Shown here: piece after piece, positions 17,285 through 25,164 of the stretch
Layout of the letters: each line of letters starts with the position of its first letter
How positions within the stretch are numbered: the stretch's first letter is position 1
Source of the DNA: Sphingopyxis sp.
Lineage (GTDB): Bacteria; Pseudomonadota; Alphaproteobacteria; Sphingomonadales; Sphingomonadaceae
Assembly: GCF_016793825.1 (NCBI RefSeq)
Contig: NZ_JAEULM010000044.1
Coordinates: 62,001 to 126,000 of the forward strand
Length of the DNA: 64,000 nt
Direction: 5' to 3'
The notes under the pieces: generated by a model
What the model saw: the letters and a program-made list of their open reading frames with translations, nothing else
Databases searched by the model: none
Told to the model about the DNA's origin: nothing
Translations under genes and position numbers: made by a program

Positions 17285-18478
17285 TCAGAGTCCGAGCACC
17301 ATCTTCGCGATGATGTTGCGCTGGATCTCGTTCGACCCGCCATAGATCGTGGTCTTGCGCATGTTGAAATAGCTCGGGGCGGCCCGATGAGCATAATCGG
17401 GCCCGATCGGATGTTCGTTATCGCCCTCTCCGAAACCACGGAAATAGGGTGCGCCATAATGGCCGACCGCTTCCAGCGACAGCTCGGTGAGGCGTTGCTG
17501 GATTTCGGATCCCTTGATCTTGAGCAAGCTCGATTCCGGCCCGGGTCCCCTTCCGGCGTTCGGTCCCGCAAGACTGCGCAGTTCGGTGAATTCGAGCGCG
17601 GTCAGATCGACTTCGAGCTCGGCGATCTTGCGCTTGAAGAAGGGGTTCGACAGCAGCGACTTGTCGCCGTCGAGCTCGGTGCGGGCGATCGCCTTCACTT
17701 TCTCGACGCCGCGCTTCGATGCCGCGACGCCGGCAATGCCGGTGCGTTCGTGGGCGAGGAGGAATTTGGCACAGGTCCAGCCCTTGTTCTCGTCGTAAAC
17801 GCGCTGCGATTGGGGAACGCGGACATCCTCCAGCCACACTTCGTTGACCTCATGCTCGCCGCCGAGGGTGATGATCGGGCGGACCGTTATGCCGGGTGAC
17901 TTCATGTCGATGAGCAGGAAGCTGATGCCCTCCTGCTGCTTTGCATCCTTGTCCGTTCGGACGAGGAAAAAGCCCCAATCGGCATATTGCGCCATCGTCG
18001 TCCAGGTTTTCTGTCCGTTGACGATGTAATCGTCGCCATCGGGAATCGCGGCCGTGCGCAGCGAGGCAAGATCGGATCCCGATCCCGGCTCCGAATAGCC
18101 CTGACACCACCAATCCTCGCCTGACAGGATGCGCGGCAGGAAATAGGCCTTCTGTTCGGGCGTGCCGAACGTGTAGATGACGGGCCCGACCATCGCGAGG
18201 CCAAAGGGCATCAGCCGGACGCAGTCGGCGCGGGCGGTTTCTTCGGAAAAGATGAAGCGCTGCGTCGGCGTCCAGCCGGTGCCGCCATATTCGACCGGCC
18301 ATGCGGGGGCGACCCACCCCTTGTTGTACAGGACCTTGTGCCAGGCGAGGAAGTCCTCTTTGGACATTTCTTCGCCTTCGTCCTGTTTACCACGCAGTTC
18401 GGCAGGGTAGTTTTCGGCGATGAAGTCGCGCACTTCCTTCTGGAAGGCGAGGTCTTCCGGGCTGAATTCCATGTCCAT
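17285..18478 (-). CDS. Acyl-CoA dehydrogenase, large-subunit type (PimC-like)
   Basis: A 397-residue flavin enzyme starting MDMEFSPEDLAF, with the FAD/substrate motif YSEPGSGSDLASL, the flavin-contact segment NGQKTWTTMAQYAD, and the C-terminal YGGSNEIQRNIIAK helix that is highly conserved in acyl-CoA dehydrogenases. GGGAGA precedes the ATG by 8 bases. The pairing of a large- and a small-type gene matches pimeloyl-CoA or steroid-type heteromeric dehydrogenases. It is first in a two-gene leftward operon and divergent from the MBL hydrolase at 18632. Confidence 0.93.
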   Translation of the reverse strand: MDMEFSPEDLAFQKEVRDFIAENYPAELRGKQDEGEEMSKEDFLAWHKVLYNKGWVAPAWPVEYGGTGWTPTQRFIFSEETARADCVRLMPFGLAMVGPVIYTFGTPEQKAYFLPRILSGEDWWCQGYSEPGSGSDLASLRTAAIPDGDDYIVNGQKTWTTMAQYADWGFFLVRTDKDAKQQEGISFLLIDMKSPGITVRPIITLGGEHEVNEVWLEDVRVPQSQRVYDENKGWTCAKFLLAHERTGIAGVAASKRGVEKVKAIARTELDGDKSLLSNPFFKRKIAELEVDLTALEFTELRSLAGPNAGRGPGPESSLLKIKGSEIQQRLTELSLEAVGHYGAPYFRGFGEGDNEHPIGPDYAHRAAPSYFNMRKTTIYGGSNEIQRNIIAKMVLGL

Positions 18479-18631
18479 TCTGATTCTCCCACAGGGCTAT
18501 GGCGCCCTTATACGAGGCGCTCACGTTTACGTAAAGGTAAGTTGCGAGCCGCAACCCATTGTGGCAAGATTGCGCCGGGGACAGCGGCTTGTCTAGCCGC
18601 ACGACGCAAGAAGACATTGCGGGAGGGGTCG

Positions 18632-19708
18632 ATGAGGAAGGGCTTTCGGGCGCTGACGGTGCTGCTGTTGCTGATCGCGCTGTCGGGTGGCGCGGCGATG
18701 CTGTTTCAATGCCAGATCGGGATGTGGCTGTTCCAGCGCGGCGTCGAGCGGGGCGCGGGGCGCGACAATCTCGCGGCCCTTCCCGACGGATTGCATGTCG
18801 GCCTTTGCGGCACCGGATCGCCGCTTCCGAACCGCGACCGCGCGGGCGCCTGTACGGTCGTGATCGCGGGCAAGGCGATGTTCGTTGTCGATGCGGGCGA
18901 AGGCGGGGCGCGGAACATCGCCTTGATGGGCCTTCCCAACGGAAAGATCCGCGCGCTGTTCCTGACGCACTATCATTCGGATCATATCGATGGTCTTGGC
19001 CCGATGATGCTGCTCCGCTGGACGGGCAGCGGCAACACCGCTCCCCTGCCCGTCTATGGTCCCACCGGCGTCGAAGCGGTCGTCGCCGGGTTCGACGCCG
19101 CTTACGCCGCCGACCATGGATATCGAACCGCGCATCACGGTCCGGCGATCACGCCGCCCGAAGCCGCCGGCGCGGCGGCGATGCCCTTTGCCACGCCCGA
19201 CAAGCCGACCATCGTTTACGAGGCCGGCGGCCTGACGATTACCGCCTTCCCGGTCGATCACCGTCCGGTGCAGCCGGCCGTCGGCTATCGCTTCGATTAC
19301 AAGGGACGGAGCGTCGTGATCAGTGGCGACACCGGCCCGTCCAAAATGGTCGAAACCGTATCGAAAGGCGCGGACCTGCTGATTCATGAGGCGCTCCAGC
19401 CTGAAATGGTCAGGACGCTGGCGGACAGACTGAAAGCCGCAGGCCGCCCACAGACCGCGCAGATCATGCATGATATCCTCGATTATCATGCCAGCCCGGC
19501 GCAAGCGGCGGCCAGCGCGCAGATTGCGGGCGTAAAGATGCTGGTGCTGAGCCACATCGTGCCGCCTTATCCGATGCGTTATCTGGACGGTGCTTTTCTG
19601 GGCGATGCCAGCGGCAAGTTCGACGGGCCGATCGTCGTCGGAGAAGATGGCGACAGCTATTCGCTGCCCGCAGGCGGCACGGATATCACGCGGGGAAACT
19701 GGTTTTAG
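18632..19708 (+). CDS. Exported MBL-fold metallo-hydrolase
   Basis: A 358-residue protein with an N-terminal signal or anchor helix (about residues 6-28, ALTVLLLLIALSGGAAML). Zinc-site motifs are LTHYHSDHIDG (HxHxDH), ISGDTGP and SHIVPPYP. The fold resembles RNase Z/arylsulfatase-type MBL proteins, but export to the periplasm argues against a tRNA substrate. The start was chosen by the strong site GGGAGGGG 5 bases before the ATG; the longer upstream frame covers the divergent promoter region. It ends convergently with the PAS gene, the two stops overlapping by 4 bases. Confidence 0.88.
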   Translation: MRKGFRALTVLLLLIALSGGAAMLFQCQIGMWLFQRGVERGAGRDNLAALPDGLHVGLCGTGSPLPNRDRAGACTVVIAGKAMFVVDAGEGGARNIALMGLPNGKIRALFLTHYHSDHIDGLGPMMLLRWTGSGNTAPLPVYGPTGVEAVVAGFDAAYAADHGYRTAHHGPAITPPEAAGAAAMPFATPDKPTIVYEAGGLTITAFPVDHRPVQPAVGYRFDYKGRSVVISGDTGPSKMVETVSKGADLLIHEALQPEMVRTLADRLKAAGRPQTAQIMHDILDYHASPAQAAASAQIAGVKMLVLSHIVPPYPMRYLDGAFLGDASGKFDGPIVVGEDGDSYSLPAGGTDITRGNWF

Positions 19709-20583
19709 GCGCGCGTCACGACGACCACGGCGCCTGCGCTGGCGTAGGTACCACGCCGTTCCGCAAGCGACAGGACAACCGGAACGAGCGTCCCGTCGCG
19801 CGTCACCATGGTCGAGACGAGCCGCCGCGGTCCCCCGCCGCCGAAGACGTCTTCCAGCGCATCGCCGAAAGCCGCCCGTTCGCCGATCGCAAGCAGCGCG
19901 GAGAATCGCACGCGCCGGATTGCCGCCGCATCGACCCCGACGAGCGCGGTCAGCACGTCGTTCGCATCCTCGATCGTCTCGCGAACCGAGAGGCAGGCAT
20001 GGCCGATCCCGCCTTGCGCTTCGATCGCGGCGGCCAAGGCCTGTCGGTTGTCGTTCGCGCCGATCGCCTCCATCGCGGCGCTCACGTCGCGGATGATCAA
20101 AGCGCCACCCACCGGCAGCGGCACCAGGTCGACCCGGGTCCATTGGAGCGGCCGCAACAAGCCGGGCACGTCCCCGCAGAAGCGCTCGCGATGATCGAGC
20201 ATGCGATGGATGTGACTGAGCAGCAGGCTACCCTGCAGGCCAGTCAGCGCGTCCGCAAGATGTTGTCCGATCAGGTCCGCGACCGGCCGTTCGATCAGGT
20301 TCCCGGCCGCCGGATTGAGGGCGGCGATCCGCCAGTCGCGGTCGACGAGGATCACGCCGTCGCCCATGGCCTCCACAACGCCGGGAAATGATGCCTGCAA
20401 CCGATCGGCCTGCCCCGTCTCGCCGTCGAGACGGCGATAATCATCGAGCGAGATCAGGACATGGGCATCCTTGCCATGGTGGGTTACCACCACGGGCTTG
20501 CGCGCCGCCTGCAGGCGCCAGTTTGCAAAACCGCGAATGAAGTCTGCAGCCGATACGCGCTGCGGGTCCGGTGTCGTCGCCAC
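19705..20583 (-). CDS. Phd/YefM-like N-terminal domain fused to PAS sensor domains
   Basis: A 292-residue protein. Residues about 8-55 (SAADFIRGFANWRL, then KPVVVTHHGKDAHVLISLDD and YRRL) match the pattern of Phd/YefM antitoxin DNA-binding domains. A PAS domain follows (about residues 65-165: VVEAMGDGVILVDRDWRI, ALNPAAGNLI), then a second PAS-like unit (about 180-290) ending in VVVVTRA. No kinase, cyclase or HTH output domain is present, and no toxin gene is adjacent. I prefer GTG 20583, which has GGGGAGG 5 bases upstream, over GTG 20610. I infer a sensory DNA-binding or protein-binding regulator; no function is established. Confidence 0.78.
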   Translation of the reverse strand: MATTPDPQRVSAADFIRGFANWRLQAARKPVVVTHHGKDAHVLISLDDYRRLDGETGQADRLQASFPGVVEAMGDGVILVDRDWRIAALNPAAGNLIERPVADLIGQHLADALTGLQGSLLLSHIHRMLDHRERFCGDVPGLLRPLQWTRVDLVPLPVGGALIIRDVSAAMEAIGANDNRQALAAAIEAQGGIGHACLSVRETIEDANDVLTALVGVDAAAIRRVRFSALLAIGERAAFGDALEDVFGGGGPRRLVSTMVTRDGTLVPVVLSLAERRGTYASAGAVVVVTRA

Positions 20584-20675
20584 TCGTGCCTCCCCATTTT
20601 CACCGTCCACCTTATTGGGGGGCGTCGGTCGCTGCTGGCCGCGAATTGCGTCCGCAACGGCGTCAATCCGGAACG

Positions 20676-22310
20676 TCAGACGAGCTTGGCCCTACCGCAA
20701 CGCAGCGCGTTCACCCGCGCGTCGGCTTCACCGATGTGGACGCCGAGCGTACTCGTCACGCTTTCCAGCACATCGTCGAGCACCGGAGCCGCGAGCCCGA
20801 GCGCATCGCCGACCAGCGCCGTCAACGCCTTTGCGTTCAGCCCGACACCCAGAACGGTCGCCTTCAGTTCGACCCTGTCGGCCAGCGATTTCGCGGCCCC
20901 TGCGACCAGTCCGCTGCTTTCGACCGTCTTTACCGTTCCGCGTTCGATTTCGTCGCGCGAGAAGCCCGCCGGCTTTTGGTCAAGGTCCGAGAGCGTCAGC
21001 TCGGCCGTCCCGTCGATACTGGCGAGCGGCAGCTTCAAGAGCTTCGCAGGCGCCGGATCGATCGGACGGCGCATATCGCGAAAGTCGGCGTCGGCGACCT
21101 TCCCGATCGCGAGCGTGGCAGGAGACGTCGTGATGCCCAGCGTCACCGCGCTTCCATTGCCCGCCTGGCAATCGATATCGGTGATCCGCGCCGACGCCGA
21201 TCCCAGCTCCGCAAAGACAGGAATCTCCACGCTGGCGAGGGGCGTCGCAACTCTGGTTTCCAGCTTCAGTCGCACCTGCGCCGTGCGGACGATCACCTGT
21301 CGATCGTCCGTGACCGCGATCAACGGTGAATCGGCCGGCGGGTCACCAATGAGCAGCGCGACATTGACACCCGATCCACCCGGTAAGGCGCTTGCGACAG
21401 ACAGATCGACCTGGCGGTCGGCGTTGGCGAGCAGAAGCATCGACCGAAGCAGGCTCAGGGCATTGACCTTGACGGGATTTGCCGGGTCGATCCGTATGCT
21501 GGACGAGCGGGGGCCGAGGTCGATCGCGCGCGACGGGAGCAGGCTGCGCGGCAAGGCGGTGTCGGCCATCCGGCCAACGACCGACGCCACCTGTCCGTCG
21601 GTTGTCGATTTGGACAGCGCTGACAGGACCTGTGGCAACGTCGCCTGCGTATCGAGCGTCTGGCCGAAAGTCAGCACGTCGGCGTGCATCCCGCTGCGTA
21701 AGGCATCGGAAAAGGCCAGCAGGTCGATGTCGGTGCTGGCAAGCGCGTTATAGTCCATCACCGACAGGTTGACCTGACTGCCCGTGAGGCTCGACAGAAG
21801 CGCATTGGGCAGACCGCCACGGACCGCCGCGACGCGCGATCCCAGCGAAAAGGCCGCATAGCCGCGCCGCGCGCCGGTCGCCGACGCACTGATCACCGTG
21901 TCGTCGCGCCCGGTCAGGAAGCGGCCGAAGAACATCGGCCGATCGCGCGTCAGCCGGATGCGGACAGCATTGGGCGACCAGCCACCCGCCGAGAAGCGCC
22001 GTTCGGCATCGATGGTCGGGTCTGGCGAATAGGTCCCGGGAGTGAGCGATGCGATGACGATATTGCAACTGCAGTTGGCGGCGATGATGCGGGCCGCGGC
22101 GGCGCGTTCGTCACCCGGCCTGTCTGCGGCCGCCAGCGCGGCAGCATCGGCAATGCCCTGCAATTTGCGGCGGTCCAGATAGAAGGACCCGACATCGACC
22201 GCGAGGGCGGCTGAGCCGATCAGCATGGTGAGCGCGGCGGCGGTCGCGACGTTGATACTGGCGCGGCGGTCGCGAACGAGGTTCGCCAGGATGAATGTTG
22301 CGAGGGCCAT
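20676..22310 (-). CDS. TadG-like Flp pilus-assembly protein
   Basis: A 544-residue protein. The N-terminal segment RRASINVATAAALTMLIGSAALAVDVGSFY is the type IV prepilin-like hydrophobic helix of TadE/TadG minor pilins, followed by LDRRKLQGIADAAALAAAD, the classic TadG continuation. The remaining 480 residues are extracytoplasmic. It starts one base after the tadE-like stop (22312), so the two genes are coupled. None of the other Tad genes (secretin, ATPase, TadB/C, prepilin peptidase) is in the window. Confidence 0.88.
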   Translation of the reverse strand: MALATFILANLVRDRRASINVATAAALTMLIGSAALAVDVGSFYLDRRKLQGIADAAALAAADRPGDERAAAARIIAANCSCNIVIASLTPGTYSPDPTIDAERRFSAGGWSPNAVRIRLTRDRPMFFGRFLTGRDDTVISASATGARRGYAAFSLGSRVAAVRGGLPNALLSSLTGSQVNLSVMDYNALASTDIDLLAFSDALRSGMHADVLTFGQTLDTQATLPQVLSALSKSTTDGQVASVVGRMADTALPRSLLPSRAIDLGPRSSSIRIDPANPVKVNALSLLRSMLLLANADRQVDLSVASALPGGSGVNVALLIGDPPADSPLIAVTDDRQVIVRTAQVRLKLETRVATPLASVEIPVFAELGSASARITDIDCQAGNGSAVTLGITTSPATLAIGKVADADFRDMRRPIDPAPAKLLKLPLASIDGTAELTLSDLDQKPAGFSRDEIERGTVKTVESSGLVAGAAKSLADRVELKATVLGVGLNAKALTALVGDALGLAAPVLDDVLESVTSTLGVHIGEADARVNALRCGRAKLV

Positions 22311-22311
22311 G

Positions 22312-22746
22312 TCAGTCCACCGGCAGTTCGAACGTCGCGCGGGCGCGAATGATGTTTCCGGGCGACGGGACGAACGAGGAGCGCAGAATATTCGACGAAG
22401 GCACGGTGTAGGTGATCGCAACGGTGACGGCCTCGGTGGTCTCCGTCACCGATATGGCGCGGGTGGAGGGCGTGAACCCCGCGATGCCCGCCATGCTGCG
22501 ATCGACCGCGCGAACGGCGATCGCCCGGCGATCCGCCGCATCGAGTCCGACGATCGCGGCCCGCGCTCCGTCGTTGGCCGCTTGCTGAACATTGTGCGCG
22601 AGGAGGAAATACTGGCCATAGATCAATATCCCCATCGCGAGCGTGAGGAAGAGGGGCAGCACGAGCGCCATTTCGACGATCGCGGCCGCGCGTTCGTTGC
22701 GGCCAAAGCGTGCAAGGGAGGTCGGGGCTTTCATGCTGCCCAGCAT
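22312..22746 (-). CDS. TadE-like minor pilin
   Basis: A 144-residue protein with the TadE signature: a basic N terminus, then ERAAAIVEMALVLPLFLTLAMGILIYGQYFLL, a hydrophobic helix with the conserved Glu found in pseudopilins. The rest is a small extracytoplasmic beta-rich domain ending ATFELPVD. An alternative start is ATG 22734 (MKAPTSLARF). It pairs with the TadG-like gene one base downstream. (The helix quoted is seen at about residues 18-50.). Confidence 0.87.
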   Translation of the reverse strand: MLGSMKAPTSLARFGRNERAAAIVEMALVLPLFLTLAMGILIYGQYFLLAHNVQQAANDGARAAIVGLDAADRRAIAVRAVDRSMAGIAGFTPSTRAISVTETTEAVTVAITYTVPSSNILRSSFVPSPGNIIRARATFELPVD

Positions 22747-22893
22747 GCCGTCAGGCGATAAACGCCGGCCTCACCGAGGACGGCAGCGACTTTTCGTATT
22801 TTACATGTACGCGGCGCGTCGTCCGACCGCCGAAACCCGCGACCGCCGCCCGACCGTTAAGGCGGCAGTGGCGGCCGCGTTCGCAAAACCCGA

Positions 22894-23778
22894 CTATTCG
22901 GCAGGCGTTTCGACCTGCAGCTTGTCCTGTGTGCGGAGATCGAAGTCCGACGCATCGTGGCGTTCATGCAGTTGGCTCGCGGGATCGCCCATCACGCGGT
23001 TGACCATGCGGCCGCGCTTCACCGCCGGACGTGTCGCAAGCTGGTCGGTCCAGCGCTGGACATGCTTATAATCCTGCACCTGCAGGAATTCGCCGGCCTC
23101 ATAGACCAAGCCCTTGGCGAGGGCGCCGTACCAGGGCCAGATCGCCATGTCGGCGATCGTGTAGTCGGACCCGGCGATATATTCGCTTTCCGCCAAGCGC
23201 CGGTCGAGGACGTCGAGCTGGCGCTTCACCTCCATCGCGTAGCGGTTGATCGGATATTCCTGCTTGAACGGAGCATAGGCATAGAAATGTCCGAAGCCAC
23301 CGCCGAGGAACGGCGCGCTGCCCATCTGCCACATCAGCCAGGACAGCGTTTCGGCGCGCCGGGCCGGGTCGGTGGGAAGAAAGGCGCCGAACTTTTCGGC
23401 AAGGTGGATCAGGATGGCACCCGATTCGAACACGCGGATCGGCGTGGCCCCGCTGCGGTCGACGAGCGCCGGAATCTTGCTGTTCGGGTTGGCATCGACG
23501 AAGCCGCTGGAAAACTGGTCGCCCTCGTTGATGCGGATCAGCCAGGCGTCATATTCGGCGCCGCTGTGCCCCGCGGCCAGCAGTTCTTCCAGCATCACCG
23601 TGACCTTCACGCCATTCGGCGTTCCGAGCGAATAGAGCTGGAGCGGGTGCTTGCCGACCGGCAGGTCCTTGTCGTGAGTCGGTCCCGCGATCGGGCGGTT
23701 GATATTCGCGAATCTGCCGCCGCTTTCCTTGTCCCACTCCCAGATTTTGGGCGGTACATATTCGGTATGGTCGGTCAT
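22894..23778 (-). CDS. yghU: YghU-family glutathione-dependent disulfide-bond oxidoreductase
   Basis: A 294-residue GST-fold protein. Family features are the N-terminal extension (YVPPKIWEWDKESGGRFANIN), a thioredoxin-like domain (HPLQLYSLGTPNGVKVTVMLEE) with the TPNG active-site region that uses Thr/Asn rather than Ser/Cys, FVDANPNSKIPAL for glutathione binding, and an all-alpha C-terminal domain (SDYTIADMAIWPW). It reduces disulfides with two glutathione molecules bound. AGGAG precedes the ATG by 8 bases. It may have its own promoter (see 23796-23814). Confidence 0.95.
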   Translation of the reverse strand: MTDHTEYVPPKIWEWDKESGGRFANINRPIAGPTHDKDLPVGKHPLQLYSLGTPNGVKVTVMLEELLAAGHSGAEYDAWLIRINEGDQFSSGFVDANPNSKIPALVDRSGATPIRVFESGAILIHLAEKFGAFLPTDPARRAETLSWLMWQMGSAPFLGGGFGHFYAYAPFKQEYPINRYAMEVKRQLDVLDRRLAESEYIAGSDYTIADMAIWPWYGALAKGLVYEAGEFLQVQDYKHVQRWTDQLATRPAVKRGRMVNRVMGDPASQLHERHDASDFDLRTQDKLQVETPAE

Positions 23779-23795
23779 CGCGAACTCCTGCGCTA

Positions 23796-23814
23796 AATTG
23801 TATACTGACCGGTA
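23796..23814 (-). promoter_or_regulatory. Candidate yghU promoter and operator
   Basis: On the minus strand TACAAT (complement of 23796-23801) resembles a -10 element about 20 bases upstream of the yghU ATG. The overlapping 23803-23814 segment (TACTGACCGGTA) is an imperfect inverted repeat similar in style to TetR-type operators. No convincing -35 box was found. Weak evidence. Confidence 0.3.
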
Positions 23815-23852
23815 CTTAATCGTGGCGAACCGGTTCGTCCAGCGGGCGGGCG

Positions 23853-25031
23853 TCAAATAATCCTGTCAGCGCGCAAAGCCGAAATCGCGGCCGCATCATA
23901 ACCAAGCTCGGCGAGGATCGCATCGGCATGTTCCCCCACCTGCGGCGCGGGCGCCAGCGGAACCTTGGCGCTCGCCGACAAGGTGATCGGCGCGCGCACG
24001 ACGGGAGCCGGCGTCGCCGCGGACGGATAGTCCATCGGTTCGGCAAGTCCCGTCGCCGCAACCTGCGGGTGCGACAATGCCTCTGACGATCGCAGCACCG
24101 CGCCGGCGGGAACCCGGCCGTCGCCCAGTTCGGCAAGCGCCTGCGCATTGGTTCGATCCGTGCACCAGTCCGCCATGATCGCGCTCAGTTCCGCGCCATT
24201 TTCGCCGCGCAGGATGTCGGAAGCAAAGCGGGGGTCGTCGATCAATTCGGGACGTCCCACCAGCCGCGCCCAGCGGGCGAAGATCGGGTTGCTCACGACC
24301 TGCGTCATGATCCACCCGTCGCGCGTGGCGAAGATATCGGTCGGTGCCGAGCTGAAGGATCGATTGCCCATCATGCCGCGATCGATGTCGTTCATCGCAT
24401 GGTCTATCGTCAGGCTGTTCGTGATGGCCAGCGCGCTGCCGAGCAGCGAGCCCGACACCCGCTGGCCCCTGCCCGTCCGATCGCGTTCGCGCAGTGCCAG
24501 CATGACGCCAAAGGCGCAGTGCAGCGCCGTGGTGAAATCGACGTAATTGACCTGTGCCCGCGCCGGCGTTCCATCGCTGCCGCCAATCACCACGGCGCCA
24601 GACATCGCCTGCCCCACCGCGTCGAATCCGACATGTCGCGCGAGCGGTCCATCGTTGCCGAAGGCTGACGCCGTCACGAGGATGATTTCGGGACGGAGGG
24701 CGGACAATGTCGGATAATCGAGCCCGAGCTTTTCCAGCGCGTCATCGGGCATGTTCGCGATGACGACGTCGGCCGTGCACACCAGCCGCCGCACGATTTC
24801 CCTGCCCTCCGGGCTACCGGGTTTCAGAGTCAGGCCGCGCTTTCCGCGGTTCATTTGCAGGAACATCGCGCCCGATCCATCGGGGACGACAGGAACCGAA
24901 AAGCGATCCTCATTTCCCTCTGGCGCTTCGATGCGGATGACATCGGCACCATAGTCGGCGAACAAGGCGCCCAGATAGGGGCCGGCGATATAGCGGCCGA
25001 AATCGAGGACGCGAATTCCGGTCAAAGGCAC
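23853..25031 (-). CDS. CaiB/BaiF family (class III) CoA-transferase
   Basis: A 392-residue class III CoA-transferase. The N-terminal signature MPLTGIRVLDFGRYIAGPYL and the DYGADVIRIEAP Rossmann segment are canonical. The probable nucleophilic Asp is in VNYVDFTTALHCAFG, and GNRSFSSAPTDIFATRDGW follows. These enzymes move CoA between carboxylic acids, as in carnitine or aromatic acid metabolism, or serve as racemases. The substrate is unknown. It is divergent from the 25165 gene and lies 75 bp upstream of yghU. Confidence 0.93.
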   Translation of the reverse strand: MPLTGIRVLDFGRYIAGPYLGALFADYGADVIRIEAPEGNEDRFSVPVVPDGSGAMFLQMNRGKRGLTLKPGSPEGREIVRRLVCTADVVIANMPDDALEKLGLDYPTLSALRPEIILVTASAFGNDGPLARHVGFDAVGQAMSGAVVIGGSDGTPARAQVNYVDFTTALHCAFGVMLALRERDRTGRGQRVSGSLLGSALAITNSLTIDHAMNDIDRGMMGNRSFSSAPTDIFATRDGWIMTQVVSNPIFARWARLVGRPELIDDPRFASDILRGENGAELSAIMADWCTDRTNAQALAELGDGRVPAGAVLRSSEALSHPQVAATGLAEPMDYPSAATPAPVVRAPITLSASAKVPLAPAPQVGEHADAILAELGYDAAAISALRADRII

Positions 25032-25164
25032 GTTTCGTTTCTCCCATTTTCCTTCGGGCTAGCAGCCGCTTGTCGACCCCGCCAGCGCCTTCATCGAAAG
25101 CCTCCGCTTGCATGTGCGCACCCAGATCATATGGTCGTCACACATTGCAACAGGGGATAATATC

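Noticed and set aside
20583-20610. Longer GTG start for the Phd-PAS protein
   Set aside because: GTG 20610 lacks a good ribosome-binding site, whereas GTG 20583 follows GGGGAGG at ideal spacing.
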